NCBI GenBank assembly: GCA_965153455.1
Contig: OZ234494.1
Span: forward strand, 20,770,001 to 20,834,000
Direction of reading: 5' to 3'
Length of the DNA: 64,000 nt
Origin: Sphagnum compactum
Lineage: Eukaryota; Bryophyta; Sphagnopsida; Sphagnales
Position 1 is the stretch's first letter; each line of letters begins with the position of its first letter. The position numbers were made by a program, and so were the translations under genes. The notes under the pieces are model-generated. The model had not been told where the DNA came from, searched no databases, and saw only the letters and a list, made by a program, of their open reading frames with translations. Positions 1-12,700 of the stretch are shown here, piece by piece.

Positions 1-1310
1 AAATGGTCTAACGACAAGCTAAGTGATTGATAGAACCACCAAATGATCTTGCACCAAGTAACTTTTCCAACATAATTATGGTACAAGTATCAAAATCAAC
101 ATAATGCTCCAAAATACTTGGAGATGCAAATATTATATGAAGCAAATAGCCAAACTGCTGGGCATAGCACAATGAGAACATCGCAAAAGTCGTTGAAGGA
201 TTTGTAAGCATAGGGAGACTAGATATTGTCCCAAGATCCTCATGAAGAGCTTCAGCCACAAATGACTCAACAAATGATTTGGATCCCACCGGTGCACCGA
301 AAATATGAAAACCCGAGTCAAAAGTAAGAAAGCCAAGAGGAAGTGATATAGAAATGGTTCAACCTTTGCTATTCACATGCTAGTTGCTTTGAAAGCCCTA
401 ATGCCAAAAAAATCCTCCTACAATTGTAAAAAAACACCACATTTAATGTAGGACCTACTTTATGTGTGCCAATGAAGGGAAAACACAAGTAAGGTGGGTT
501 GTTGTTATAAGGCGAAAAGCATGAAGGTGAGCCAAAACAAACAATGTTCCTCCTAATGGGTGCCCCTGTCTTGTACCTAATTCCGACAAAATGACTATGA
601 AATCCCCATGTTAAGAAGCTTGAAAAAAATATAGTGGGGATAGGCATGCGTAGAATCGTCGAACAAATGGGAAAATTGGATATAGAAAACCAAGCGAAGA
701 TTGTAACTACTGAAAAATGGTTAATCGTGCACCGAATTAAAGGCATTACAAACATTCACCTATAGCACCACCCAATTTGCATGCAAATTGAACATTGTTT
801 GAATGTCATGAACCATTGTTTCACACCCAGCATGAGTCACTACACCAAACTAATGAAGACTAAAATGTTTTGCAAGAATATCTTTAAACTAAATAACCAG
901 TGTGCAAGCAATTAGGTGATAGGTCACCTCATTGATTGCGATGAGACATATGCCTTCAGACTACTTTTCCAACGCTAGGAGTTGAGAGGCAAAAAATAGA
1001 TGCGACACTAAAAATGGAACATGACCTCAAGCAATGTGCCCACATGTTTAAAAAAAGAGGTCAAAACTAATCGCATAATCATTTGGGACAAAATAGTTTT
1101 GTAATAGCTCATACACCATATTCAAAAGGCCACTGGAAGAAAGATGTGGTAAACGAACTAAGGCAAAGATAAATGTCTTTTGATTTAAAGTAACCTTCGT
1201 TTCAAGATGGAAATCATCAACAAAAGGGGGGAAATCAACCTCAGCAAGTGGTTGGAAAAGGCGAAGAACTCTCGTGGTCTCGTTAAATGGGGTTGCAGGT
1301 GTGCTTAGAG
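1..1310 (-). pseudogene. Reverse-transcriptase relic of a non-LTR retroelement
   Basis: Read on the minus strand with stops and frame changes ignored, this stretch gives the pieces of a plant non-LTR reverse transcriptase in the right order. Near 1000-850 are peptides like EVTYHLIACTLVI and VTHAGCETMVHDI. Near 575-530 is a GTRQGHPLGGTLF-like motif, the usual RT block before the catalytic site. Near 490-470 FPSLAHIK stands where the catalytic loop would be, and the aspartates are missing. Downstream, the 93-residue open stretch at 289-8 matches the post-catalytic part (FGAPVGSKSFVESFV, LGTISSLPML). The relic runs off the left edge of the window. Many stops, including several at former Gln or Trp codons, make it non-functional. 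Family assignment is from memory of the motif pattern. Confidence 0.6.
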
Positions 1311-2100
1311 TTAGTGCACGTATTGTTCGAGCATATTCCCCTACATGAACAAGGGCCCGTGTGTAGTGTAATCATGTTGATGGAAGTCAAGTAGAATTTA
1401 GAGTTGACTCTAAACATCTACAATAAGCTAAAACAAGTGTTCTAATTATGTGTTCCTCCTATAACGTCTCCTAGTTGCCACCCATGTATCAACGTAAACG
1501 AACATGAGTTTCTTGGTGACCTTTCTCACCACCCTATGAAGGAAAAGACAAACACGAATAAAGGAATAACAAACAAACATGTCAAGTTATAATATCAAAA
1601 GGATTGGATGTTAATGGAGATAAAAGGATATGCAAAGCCTGCTAAACATCGATTCGAATAACATATGGAATATGATGGTATGAATGAGGATCAGGCAAAC
1701 CCAAATGGAAAACATCAATGATGTTTATGGATGCAATCCATGTCCATGTTGAAAAAGGAGGAGAACATGGTAAAATTGAAAGCAACATTAGCCCTAAAAC
1801 AAATGATTGTTTATGAACGATGCATGAAAGTTGATGTTGTGTTAAACCCCCTTGTTGTCACGGGCACAAAACACTACGAGAAAAAAAAATAATCTACACG
1901 ACAAGAATAACAAATCATGAGAAAGATAAACCTAAGTTTAATCCAAAACCAAAAACACAAGGACATAAGACAAAAACACAAAATGTGCTAATAAATGATC
2001 CAAATGAAAATTTATTCAGATAACATATGAAACCAAAAACACAAAATAAAAGTTATTACATAAAATCATACCTTAGACTATCGTTGAATAAACTGAAGGT
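1311..2100. other. AT-rich stretch without a recognisable gene
   Basis: No open frame of useful length and no familiar motif is seen. It may hold the eroded N-terminal part of the reverse-transcriptase relic to its left, but I could not read convincing peptides in it. Confidence 0.4.
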
Positions 2101-2121
2101 AATGGGAGGTGCTACCCCTAT

Positions 2122-2382
2122 TTATACCCCATTGGGACCTAACTCAAATAAGCTTCCATAGAGGTTTCCATGTGTGCATTGACCAAGGAAGTTTTTTGAG
2201 AAGTTTTTTAACTAATAATGAACTAAAAGTTAACTAAAACTTAATTAAGGGTTAATTTAGATTATACCCCATTAGGGATTTAACTCAAGAAAGCCTCCAT
2301 AAAGGCTTTCATATGTGCATTGACCAAAAAAGCTTCTTAAAATTTTTTTGTATTAGTGAACTAGGAATTAACTAAAAGTTAA
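2122..2382. repeat. Diverged tandem duplication, period about 140 bp
   Basis: Two copies are seen, starting near 2122 and 2262. Each has TATACCCCATT followed by AACTCAA, a 'cctccat..aggctttcat' stretch, GTGTGCATTGACCAA and a closing AACTAAAAGTTAAC. The copies differ by many substitutions and small indels, so the duplication is old. Confidence 0.75.
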
Positions 2383-2573
2383 CGATGATGCAAGCAATGA
2401 TGTAGGCAACTATGTTGGTGTAAACAATGATGCAAACAATGATGTAGGTGATTATGTTGGTGCAAACGATGATGCATGCGACTATGTTAGTGCAAATGAT
2501 GGTGCAAGCAATGATGTAATTGATGATGCAAGCGATTATGTTTGTGCAAATGATGATGCAAGCAACGGGTGAT
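2380..2573. repeat. Minisatellite built from GATGATGCAAGC-type modules
   Basis: Modules such as GATGATGCAAGCAATGATGT alternate with TATGTTGGTGCAAA. Unit spacing runs through 42, 42, 30, 24 and 30 bp, all multiples of 6, so both strands stay open through the array. The open frames here (72 and 75 residues) are by-products of the period and are not called as genes. Confidence 0.8.
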
Positions 2574-3029
2574 GGTGGTGTCCATGACACTTGCCATTTA
2601 AAAATTAGGTGTTTTGGACCATGGAATGACTATAAATGCATAAACCTTGCAAAAACCATGACCACTTATCTATCTATTAACTCATTGAAGATCGCAATAG
2701 CTAAAACTGCCCTTTGGAGGTTGTTGAAGTTCAAAGTACAAAACTAGCAAATTTTTGTCAGGCATCCCAAGTCAATTTTATAATCCACCATTGTTTGAAT
2801 CACACGCTGAATGCAAAATGCATGAAAGGCTCAAACTATGCACGAATGTAAGAATGTGGGATACAAAGAAAATAAGTTTGGTAGATCTATAGTGTGCAAA
2901 AATTGCAATGTGATCGACTTGTGATCAATTGAACGTTTTCGCTTAAGCAGAACCACAGAGAAGGCAATTAGATGGAAAAGGTTTCACCATGCCCGTCATC
3001 ATAAGCCGTAGTTCAGAAAGAGGCTTTCA

Positions 3030-3317
3030 TTCAATTGTCCAACCTCCAGATGAAATACCCATCGACAAAGTCATTATTTGATTACATCAATGCACCACTG
3101 GGTGTCGAAAATTGGCATGTGGTGCATTGGTGCGCGAAACATACCACATTCAAACCAAGATACGAATGTTGTTATAGAAGCATACCATGGGAATTTGAAG
3201 GAATGGTTCAAAAGTATGAAATGTAGGTTGGAAGGAAGGAGACTAGATTGGTTGATTCTCCAATTGGTTGAAAAAATCACCCATCATTGGTATATTAGTG
3301 TGTTAACGCAAATTTGA
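3030..3317 (+). pseudogene. MULE/SWIM-type transposase fragment
   Basis: The plus strand encodes a 79-residue open stretch from 3078 containing ARNIPHSNQDTNVVIEAYH, then KCRLEGRRLDWLI and THHWY. This matches my memory of the conserved block just after the DDE core of plant MULE-like, SWIM-zinc-finger transposases (N-T-N-x-x-I-E-x-Y/F-H, then R-R-x-D-W-L-I). The preceding bases (3035-3080) look like the next conserved stretch in a shifted frame. Only about 90 codons survive. The DDE residues and the SWIM CxC/CxH motif are not visible, so it is a scrap of a dead element. The exact subfamily is uncertain. Confidence 0.5.
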
Positions 3318-3319
3318 TA

Positions 3320-6085
3320 TCGTTGAGATCAATCATAATTTTCTCACGGCCAAATGTGATTTCAACATTAGATTTCTAGTCTTCACCCTTGCGCTTTTTG
3401 GCAATGTCCTTCCACTTTGGAATCACCTTGGATTAAAAATAAGAACCTAGGATCATTACGCTAAAACTTGACATTTATGATTAAGACAAATATGATTAGT
3501 GACCATTTTCTAGTCATATATGCCATGTTTTTGTGCTTAATTGTATTATTGTAACCATGGATATGACTATATGACTAAAAGTCTTCATGGATAGGATTAT
3601 GTGACTAAAAATCTTTTTCATGAACACCATATAATTATTTAATAATATACAATTTCAAACATTACAAAATTATGAATTAAAAGGAAAAAGAATTTGAAGG
3701 TAAACATACATACCTAGTAAGCATATTATAAGCTTGTAGATGATTAAACACATAATTAGTGCACAAATAAATAATTAATAACTTATAATTTCTAAAATTT
3801 TGTTTTAAAATCACTAATTATTTAATGTGAATTTTTCGATAGTGGCTAAAAACGTTTTGGGGGAATTTAGTTGCTAGTTTGTATGCCTCAAATAACATAA
3901 GGTTGCTTTTCATTTCCTATTTTGTATTTGATTTTGTAGTCAGTTCTTAGGCTTGTCTGAACAAGCATAGCCACTTGATCAACCAAAAAAAAAAGTTAGT
4001 TGCCAAATTTGCATACTTAAACTACTTGCCAATAGCCATCTATGCCACAATGCAAATATGAGAAAAAAAACACTGCCCCTGAGTATGGCATCTACCTTCT
4101 TACCTCACTAACAAACAACCAAAACCGATAGATCAGAATGTTCCAAGCAAGCTACCACAACCAAATTGTACCATCACACACAACTTCCACAAAATTCAAG
4201 TTTGATTTTAAATGGAAAAATCAACATTTGAAACTTGAAAGCAATTCCATGACTTGATACCATCCACATATATATTCATATCTCACCTTCTACATTACAA
4301 AATTTCCAGAATTACAATACTCTCTTATTTCAAGTGTGGAATGTGGTTGGGTCCCAATAAAAGTTAACTGTTATATATAAAATTAATCATAATAAATAAA
4401 TAAAATTTTGAATTAAATAAACCACAACTAACCAACTGATATTTTCTATAACCAAAATAAAAGTTTCCATATAAGTATTTTGCACAACGAAATCCTATGG
4501 GAAGATCAAAAAGGTCAAGGAAGCATCCTGCAATTTGCTCCAGGTGTAGCCAACCCAGTAGAGCCGCCTGCAGCAGGACTATCTCTGGAAAGCTTCATCA
4601 GCTGAAAGCCTGCACACATTGTCACAATGTTATATTGTCAAACAATGTCAAATATAGTTGTGTTACAATGTCAAACACAATGTTACATGTCAAACATTTT
4701 AACACAACTATATAAGTTGTTTAACATGTAAAGCAAACCCTCACGTGAGAAAACAACTTGAACACAACTATGTTAAACATGTTAAACAATGCTTGCATGT
4801 TCAATGAAAGGCAGAGGGAGATTTCAGCATGGGCCTCAATTGAAATTCAGCTCAAGGCTTTCAACAGGCGGTTGGTACCGAATCTCAATGGACACTTGAG
4901 CATGTTCAAAAATTAACACCTAGGTTCTTCCAAATATGTGCAAAAAATTCAAAAACCCATTATGTGCAAACATTTCCACCTTCAACTATGTCTATCTCTA
5001 TGTCTAACAAGAGTGCATCCAAGCATGTCCCCAATATACTGTGGTGGTGGGGTTCATGCCTGTCCTTCTTGGCAGACTCTCTCAAAGGCCAGGAAGTTCA
5101 GCTAGCTTATGCGAAGCATTCACTAATAGTATGATTGACGATGTCCTCACAATTCATGCCCATCCATTAGCCTAGGCCAAAAATGATTACCAACACAATT
5201 AAGAATAGACATGCCATCCAGCCAATGAGGTTAGGCAAGATGCATTCAAGAGGCCAATTTTTTTCCTTAGGGTAGGGGTGGGGGCATGAGGGAATTTGAT
5301 GTTCCCAATATTTTCCATATAGTTCTATCATGTTCCCACCAAGTTAACTAAGTTCTCAATATGTTCCCAACATATTCCCAATAGCACCATATGTAATCCC
5401 ATATCCTTTGCCCAAACTTCTCCTCTTGAAACCTATAAGGAGAAACCTATAATATATATATCTCGGGAATGCCGAAAATCTGATCACAATTTTTTTGTGA
5501 TGGGTAAATCAAGGAGGCCCATTAACAAAAAGTGAATTTTTTTTGAACATTCGGGGTTCCCCACAACTAAGTAATATGAATCACACTATACTGTACACAC
5601 TATGTAATGAATGGCATGTTGAACAGAATTTTGTAGGGCATCTTTTCTGTTTGAGTGTCTTGTTCACACAAACTTGCAATGTCAACATATGACTAAATTA
5701 ACATTTCTTCATTTGGTGTTCAAAATGTTGAACACAATTATGTCCACTGGGAAGGAATTCAAGCATGGGCCAAAGCTATAAATAAATAAGATGAAGGTTT
5801 GTTTGCTTTGATATAGAACATCAATGGCACAAACAACTGTAGAATCCTTAACATGCAATTATGTTTAACATCTCGACCATGCAACTATGTTTAACAACTG
5901 GGAAGCTCTCTTCTCTTCTGTGCAAATTTCTCAGCTGTGATTGGGTTCAATAAATCTGCAATAGTTTATAGAAATCAAGTTCAAGGAAACTTGCACATGC
6001 AGGAAAGAGGGTTAACATGTGTTATGTACTATGGGGGCTAGGTCTAGACCAGTGTTGTGTGTGTAAATGGTTTGGGACAATGTAA
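3320..6085. other. Long AT-rich intergenic stretch
   Basis: No gene is recognised. From about 4600 to 5900 the sequence is unusually rich in TGTTCAACA/TGTTAAACATG-like words on both strands, a bias shared with 63.4-64 kb, suggesting members of one old repeat family. A 72-residue open frame at 4497-4715 has a CSRCSQPSRAAC stretch but no further support. Confidence 0.4.
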
Positions 6086-6716
6086 ACATAAATATAAATA
6101 TATATATTTATTTGATTTTACATGTCTATGTAAAATAATGTAAATACATAACAATGTAAAAATGTGATTTTTACTTGAGGAGGGCAGAATTCACAATGTT
6201 TTTGAAGATAAGCCAGCTAAATGACCCATAGGGCAAAAAAAAACACCATCAGAATATACACCCACAACTAATTCATATGACTTCGCAAGAAGTTCTGGTC
6301 ATGAAAGATATTTAATAAGTTATCTATAAAGTAAGGAAAACAACACTAGAACCCTGAGTTTGATCATAAATAGGGTGAGATTCAAAAAAATAAAAACCAT
6401 TAGGATTCAGGGGTGGGGGACCTCAGTCTTTGTGGTGAACCGAGTTTCACCTTGTCTTTCCTTTTTCTTTAGCGCCTCCACTGTTGCTGCATATATTTTC
6501 ACTGCTCCTACTCGTAAAGCTACTGTAATTAGACTTGAACCTTGTGCATTAAATCCTGATTTTCAGCATTTCATTCCCAGATTTAATAAAATTTCTTTTA
6601 CTTTATAGACACCCCTGAAAGAAGGCTTTGGGGTGAAAGGAGGCCCAAAGACAGCGTGGCTTTACAAATAATTTTAGTATTTACACTTACATGTCCCAAA
6701 ACATCTCTTAGTGGTG
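6086..6716 (+). repeat. Dispersed repeat block, copy 1 (copy 2 at 62128-62757)
   Basis: From TAAATATAAATATATATATT through GATTTTACATGTCTATG, GACTTCGCAAGAAGTTCTGG, CTCCACTGTTGCTGCATAT and ACATGTCCCAAAACAT, this block matches 62128-62757 in the same order and orientation with only scattered substitutions and small indels. Both copies stop matching just after CCCAAAACAT. An 82-residue open frame at 6360-6608 lies inside but is broken by an indel in the second copy, so it is not called as a gene. Confidence 0.85.
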
Positions 6717-6796
6717 TCATAGTTCACATAGAAATATCCAAGAAAATGAACACTGAGTCTGTTCAACACACAACCTTGGCTAATTACGTGGAGAAC

Positions 6797-7140
6797 ATTT
6801 CAATCATGTTTACCATGTCCCACACACTACCTGGAACCTATGCCAAACATGTTCCAAAAGCACCGATCAAGTCTATTTAAGAGACTCTGAACATGTCAAT
6901 CATGGTTACCATGTCCCACACACTACCTGGAACCTATGTGAAACATGTTCCAAAAGCACCGATCGAGTCTATTTTACAAGAGACTTTGAACATGTCAATC
7001 ATGTTTACCATGTCCCACACACTACCTGGAACCTATGTGAAACATGTTCCAAAAGCACCGATGGAGTCTATTTTACAAGAGACTCTGAACATGTCAATCA
7101 TGTTTACCATGTGCCACACACTACCCGGAACCTAGGTCGA
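6797..7140 (+). repeat. 99-bp tandem repeat, about 3.5 units
   Basis: Units begin at 6797, 6893, 6992 and 7091 with TCAATCATGTTTACCATG, followed by CCCACACACTACCTGGAACC and CATGTTCCAAAAGCACCGAT. Spacings are 96, 99 and 99 bp. The 96-bp step is due to a missing 3 bp before AAGAGACTCTG. The array is open in one plus frame because the period is a multiple of three. Confidence 0.9.
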
Positions 7141-7754
7141 ACATGTTCAAAAGGCACCTAACTTTGTCTATTTAACAAGAGACCAGAGCCTCTTGTATGT
7201 ATTCTTCTACAGCTCTCCTCTGCTCTTCAGAAATTTTTCTTCAACCAGTTTGGCGTCGCAAAGTGCCGAATTCACTTGCATCCTTGACTTCCTTGGCGGG
7301 TTGTTGTTTCGTTACCTACGGTACTGGTGATGACCTCTTGCTTTGATCCAGAATTCTCCTGCTTGAGATTGATCTGGGTGTTTTTCCCTAGGTGTGTACT
7401 TCTGAGGACAGATCTGGCTTGGTTTTTTCTAGGTGTGTGTGTTTTGAGCACTCATCATCGAGTTCAAAAGGGTGTAGAGATGCAGTGCACATAGCACGAT
7501 GAGTTCTGTCTAAAACCTGCAAAGATATATCAGTTTCTCATGTAAGCTCTTCTCCTCACTGGGTAGGAAAATAGTCAAGTGTCGCAAGGATCAACGTCGG
7601 TAACACTTGCCGCTACACATCGAAATCCCCCGGATATGGATTCTTGACTTGAGAGTTTCCGACATCCGGATTATGTTGTGGAAGTGCATTTTGTGGTGAA
7701 GAATTGGGTCCAAAACATAAATTTTTGGGGCTATTTGGAAGTTTACAGCTTTGA

Positions 7755-8000
7755 TTGAAACCTGAGACTTTTGAGCTACAACCTCATCATCATGCTTGTC
7801 TCTGTTTTCCTTTTACAGGAGGAAGAGGAAGGAGGGCGATTCAAAACCGAAGCGCTGAAATCGACAAACAAGTTTTCACTGTAGGGGATGGTGTCGAACA
7901 GCGGGGGAGCGGGATTCCAAATTGCTTCGTCGCCACTTTGAAACCCGGCAGGAGATTAGGACGCGCGTGTAGCATAAGCACATCCCAGGAAAACCCCTGG
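7755..8000 (+). other. Possible 5' exon with splice donor
   Basis: This stretch is much richer in G, C and CpG than its surroundings and is open for 82 codons. It ends at CCCCTG followed by GTGAGTCA, a near-consensus plant 5' splice site. It lies about 1.7 kb upstream of the zinc-finger reading frame at 9730 on the same strand, so it could be a first, mostly untranslated, exon of that gene with the GC-rich block (7810-8160) acting as promoter-proximal DNA. The peptide itself is not recognised. No transcript evidence is available. Confidence 0.3.
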
Positions 8001-9690
8001 TGAGTCACTTTTCCAGAATCAGCTCTGTCGCAATTGAGGATGGAGCTCTGCTGAGAAAATTATCGTGTTTTTGGCTTGAGGAGGGCTGATGCGTTTGGAA
8101 ATGAACGGTAGTATCCAAACTGTAAACCGGTGACACGGAAGGGAGTCGTCGCGTTTCGCTCGTTGCACTAGGAATTGATTCTTGTAAATAAACTTACATT
8201 TTAGAGCTGAGTGAGGAGTTAGGGCCCAGTTAGGAGTCGTATGACGACTTGGAGAGTAAAAGCAGCCCAAGTAGCTGTCTGAGTTTTTCTTCTCAGAAAC
8301 CTGAGAATGAAGTAGAGGATTCTTGTAGGCATTGAAGAGCACAACATAGCATATTTCCACTTTCAGACTCTCACCTTTCCTGCAGGCTATTCATGGAAGT
8401 CACGGCTAACCATTTCTCACAACGATTAATTCGTAGAGGCCTTATTTCCACTATACAATGAATCGTGGAGCAGTTCCAGCTTCGACTTTTGTAAGGAGGT
8501 CAGAGCAGGTTAGGGGTGAAAATGCATTTCTGATTCACAATGTTCGAGACTCAACACCTTAATATGCTCAGATTTCCTTCTCTTGGGTGTGGGAATGTAT
8601 GAGATAAACTCAGATGAGTTGCAGATATCTGTGATCATCAGGAGCCATGTTTCAAGGACACATAGTGTGAGTTTGTTTAATCTTCACTTTGTGATGCTCG
8701 AGTTGTACAGATGAGCATGCAATTTGACCAGATTTGACTCTTGGAGGAAAATAGCAGTTCACCAGGCAAAGCCCGAAGCTTAAGTAAATGGAACACCACA
8801 GCTCAGATAGGGGTATTTGGGCTAAGGTTGAACTGTGAGAACTGTCTGGCTGATATGCAAACCTGTTGACCACTGTAGGCTTTAATGAGAGCATCTTGTA
8901 TGATCATATGATCCCAATTTACTGGGCAAACATAATATCTCATGGGCCTAACTCCTAAATGTGGGGAGCAGAATAGATGCTTGCACAATGTTCAACAGGA
9001 GGTGTACAAGTGTCGTGAATACTAAGACTGCCATTTGTTCTGGAAATTGTGGGCAAGGGGCAGACGGCAGTAGAATTTCCTCTAGAGATTCTACAGAGGA
9101 AGGGGGGGTGGAGCTGAACCCTGTCACGTCTCATTGTTTGCCAGGTGCGTTCAGATACAGATCATGAAATGGGACTTAGTCTGATGCTCTTTGTGGCTAA
9201 TTTCCAACATATTTCTAATAGGGTAACATGCAAAAGATTGCTTGGAGAGTTATCGGTACGCTCATTGAATTGGTTGCCATAAGGAGTGCCATGGTTTGCA
9301 TGGGTGTTGGCAATGCCCTATGTTGTTGCTTGAGGGGAGAAGTTCTGTCATGTGTCTGAAAAGACTTTAGAAGTTATGCTGACAAGTTACATGGGACAGT
9401 GGTCTAAAAGAACACAGCTAACTATTATAGGTGCTCAACATTGACATCTACACCAAGAGTGAGATTTGTTATACAGCTGGCAGAGTTTATGGGTGCATGT
9501 TTGTGTGCCCTGAACTCTTGATTGATTCTGTCAAGAGGCATCCTATATAGATTTCCAAATTTGTTTAGTTCCCCAAGTCATAGATTCTTATCCGAATTTC
9601 CAGACTCAAGGTAATGAACAACTCAAAATAGTGTTGAAGATTAGTGTCAATTTTGTGGTAATCGTAGCATCTTTCAACCATGTTCCATAA
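8001..9690. other. Gene-free stretch, possible long 5' intron
   Basis: Only short open frames on both strands are present and none is recognised. If 7755-8000 and 9730-11019 belong to one gene, this would be intron, perhaps with further untranslated exons. A purine-rich stretch near 9085-9120 precedes a CCAG/GTGCGTT junction at about 9145 that could be a splice donor. Confidence 0.3.
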
Positions 9691-9740
9691 TAATGGGAAT
9701 TGTGTGGCATGTGCAGCATTTTTGTGTTTTGGTTGCCATC

Positions 9741-11019
9741 ATGAAGGAGAGTAGCACGAAGTATGCCAGGGAGACATGGATTGACACATATGAAGATGAC
9801 GAGTATAATGAATTATTGATAGAGTGTTATATGAAATGCAAGGTGCCCAGGGAACAGGGCCAGAAGCGTCATAAATGGAGATGCATATACTGCGAAGAGG
9901 TCTTTCGATGTAGGCCTAGCCTTAACTATCATCGACTTAAAGTGTGTTCTACTCAGGAGCGCCCTTTGAAACAATATCCAATTGTGGGCAAAGGGCAACG
10001 CATTGTGCTGAAAGACCAACAAGCTATTGTGAAAGGCCATTCGGGGAAACGTAAGCGTCACATGGCCTCTGTAGAGGAAGATGGCATGCCTCACACTAAT
10101 AGAGACCAATTTCTGCGAGATACACGGACCCACCAGGCACCTCTGATGACCACTCCGAACATATCCAATGTCTTATTAGAAGAGAGGGGAGTATCCTCTA
10201 GTGGTGAAAGAGGCCCTGTATGTAATTTGGGTGTGTTTGAAGTGATTGAAACTATTGATACAACTGGGCTTGCCATGGGCCTTGAAAACCAAGAGCATGT
10301 GGACGTCGAAGGTGATGGGGAAGTGCATGCACTTGAGGTAGAGAATGAGCAGTGGGGTTGGTCTCCTCTGTTTTGCCTCCTTAGAGATTTCCCTGAGCTC
10401 CGTCCCCCAGATTTTCCTCCCCGTCCTTGGAAACACACAAAAGAAGAATTTGATGTGATCCACAAGTTTCTCAATGATCGCAAAGCCAATAGAACCAAAC
10501 CCTCGAGGCCTCCTCTTATTGTGTTGGCCTTGATAGCGACATGGCACTTTCATTTTTGTGATGGTTCCTCAATAATTGAACATTACCCTAAATTGGTAGA
10601 AAAGCTAGAACATGTCAGCCAGGATAAAGAGTTTGTCGATAATCTATCACGAATGCAACATCTCATGAGAGGGAAATGTGGACAGATGACTGGATATGCA
10701 AAGATTTTGTTCTTGACAATTCCAGATGGTCATAGAGATGAGAAACGACCAACACTTGAAGATGATGTTTCTTCCTTCAAGACTACTTCTGAAATTTGTG
10801 AACACAAGGATGTCATTAAGAAGGTGTTTGATTGCCTTAATCAAATTATGTATTGTGTGCTAGAGGATTTTGCATTTCAGCTAAGACATATGTGGTATTC
10901 GGAATTCCGCATTTGGAATAAGCTTTCCTATGATGAAATAATCTTCCATTATTCCTGGAAATCTTTGTTTACGGCTCGATTATCCTCATACACAGGTTTC
11001 ACACTTGAACACCTACATG
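9741..11019 (+). CDS. Uncharacterised single zinc-finger (C2HC-like) protein, main exon
   Basis: This is the longest undisturbed reading frame in the window that is not plainly a transposon gene. I prefer the ATG at 9741 (MKESSTKYARETW); the frame is open from 9693, and GTGTGGCATGTGCAG just upstream could be a 3' splice site. Residues about 44-65 form one zinc-finger-like motif, C-x2-C-x12-H-x4-C (WRCIYCEEVF ... YHRLKVC), followed by a basic stretch (GKRKRH). The C-terminal half (from WGWSPLFCLLRDFPELRPP) is a mixed, probably folded region with two conserved-looking segments (PRPWKHTKEEFDVIHKFLN and LALIATWHFHF) that I do not recognise. Near 11019 the frame meets ATG/GTGAGA, a good splice donor, so the last residues before the stop at 11045 may be intron read-through and more exons may follow. 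A DNA-binding or transposase-derived role is possible but not shown. Confidence 0.5.
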
Positions 11020-11045
11020 GTGAGAACTCCCTTCTTTATCTGTAA

Positions 11046-12700
11046 TGGACTCATGAAAATTATGGCTAGGGTTGCTAAGTAACAATGACATGAAGTTTTG
11101 GAAGTAAATTTGGTTTCCACCTCAAAAATTTGTTTTTTGTGTCAAGATATTGTGTATTAAAAATCCTATGCTTGTATTGATATTGATTAGTTTTTTTGAC
11201 AAAACTTGCTTTCTATCTATTGTAGTTACCTAGTGTAACCAACTCAATTAGGAATCATTGGGTCAATAGATCATTGAAACCATGTGGGTATTTAAATTCA
11301 ATCTTTGGGGAAGGATTGGACAACTACATTGCCCTTTTATGGCCATTGAAAAAAAGGAATTCCTCCTATTCCCTCCCCACTGTGGTCCTTTCGCCTTCTC
11401 TTTTTCACTCAAATTTTTCATCTATGTGTAGATCGGAGTCAATCGAACAATGACGTTCACGCGGCAATATCAGGATGGAGGTTGATGTTTCGCCAAATCA
11501 AGGCCAAAGGTGATTTGGAGCTCGATGCTTATTCTTTATATTCAAAATTTCATGCATAATGGATACCATGAAACCATGCATGGAAAATGTGGAACTAACC
11601 CCCTTCATTTTTCCGGAGTAAAACTCACAAACTCAAAATTCCTTTGATTCACTAGAGGGGGAACAATTGTTGCATCAATTTTTGTAAAAACCTGCAATGA
11701 ACTATTTTGTAGAAAACTTTTGTTCCAAAATCAAGTAGTTGACAAGGGTTTTATTTGTAATATGAATTCAAGAACCCGATTTTCAAGTAGTTACAAAATC
11801 TGATTTCCTTTTCATGTGTGGGATATGATGTTAATGAACAACAAGTAATTAAGAATGCCAAACCCAACTTGTTTTGCGTGTCTTCCTTCAAAAATCAGGT
11901 AGACGGAGTATTCAAAATCGAGTTTGATATTAATGTGTAGGGTATGATGTTGTTAAAGGATACACAATTCATGGGGGTGAGGACCAGATCCATGTCTGCA
12001 TGTCAAAACTTTGGGGTTCTTTTCAATAGGATTCTTGAATTCCATTAGAGTAGAAAATTTGCCCTTGTCTTGACTTTGAACATAATGTACTGGTCTAGCA
12101 GATGCTAAAGGACACCATTCCTTATGTGGATTTCCAATACATGCTTCCTATCGTGAAGAGGACACAATAAAGTTGGTATTGAATGTTTCGTTAGTTGTGA
12201 TCTAGTGTCATGGCTACGTCCTCCCCTCACTTCCAGACTTGCAACAGAAACTCAGCACAAAGGTTAGTAATTACACTGGCCTACTTTAGGGAGCCAATGA
12301 AGTTAGTGGGGAAGGTGGGATAGATAAGTTGCTATCATACACGTTATCATTTATGGTTTTTGAACAAGTGAGAGATTGTCACTTTTGATCATACTACTTG
12401 TTTCATTGATTCTTCATTTTAGTCATTCCTTTTGTGTTGGTCCTTCTTCCTAGTTCTGAAAATCCTTATTTGGAAGTCTTTCTTTGACTTCCAAGGAAAA
12501 GTTTTAACCTTGTTTTGGCTTTCTAATTTGTGAGCACAGTGTCGATTCTCATGAGAGTTATTTGTTTCCATGGGTTATTGTTAAGAATTTCAGGTCTAAA
12601 AAATTAAAATGATTTTCCTTGCTGAAGGTTGAAGAACAGCAATAAAGTTTTAAAATGACATAACATGTTATGCAATTGCCCAAACACGCCATGCTGCAGC
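11046..12700. other. Gene-free stretch downstream of the zinc-finger frame
   Basis: No domain is recognised. It could contain intron sequence or 3' exons of the gene to its left, but no coding peptide stands out. AT-rich with many stops in all frames. Confidence 0.35.

Noticed and set aside
2372-2747. Open frames across the GATGATGCAAGC minisatellite
   Set aside because: Both strands are open because unit lengths are multiples of three. No conserved peptide outside the array.
6893-7135. 80-codon open frame with three 33-residue repeats
   Set aside because: The frame is open only because the DNA repeat period is 99 bp. The first unit has a 3-bp loss plus a stop, and there is no start context or homologue.
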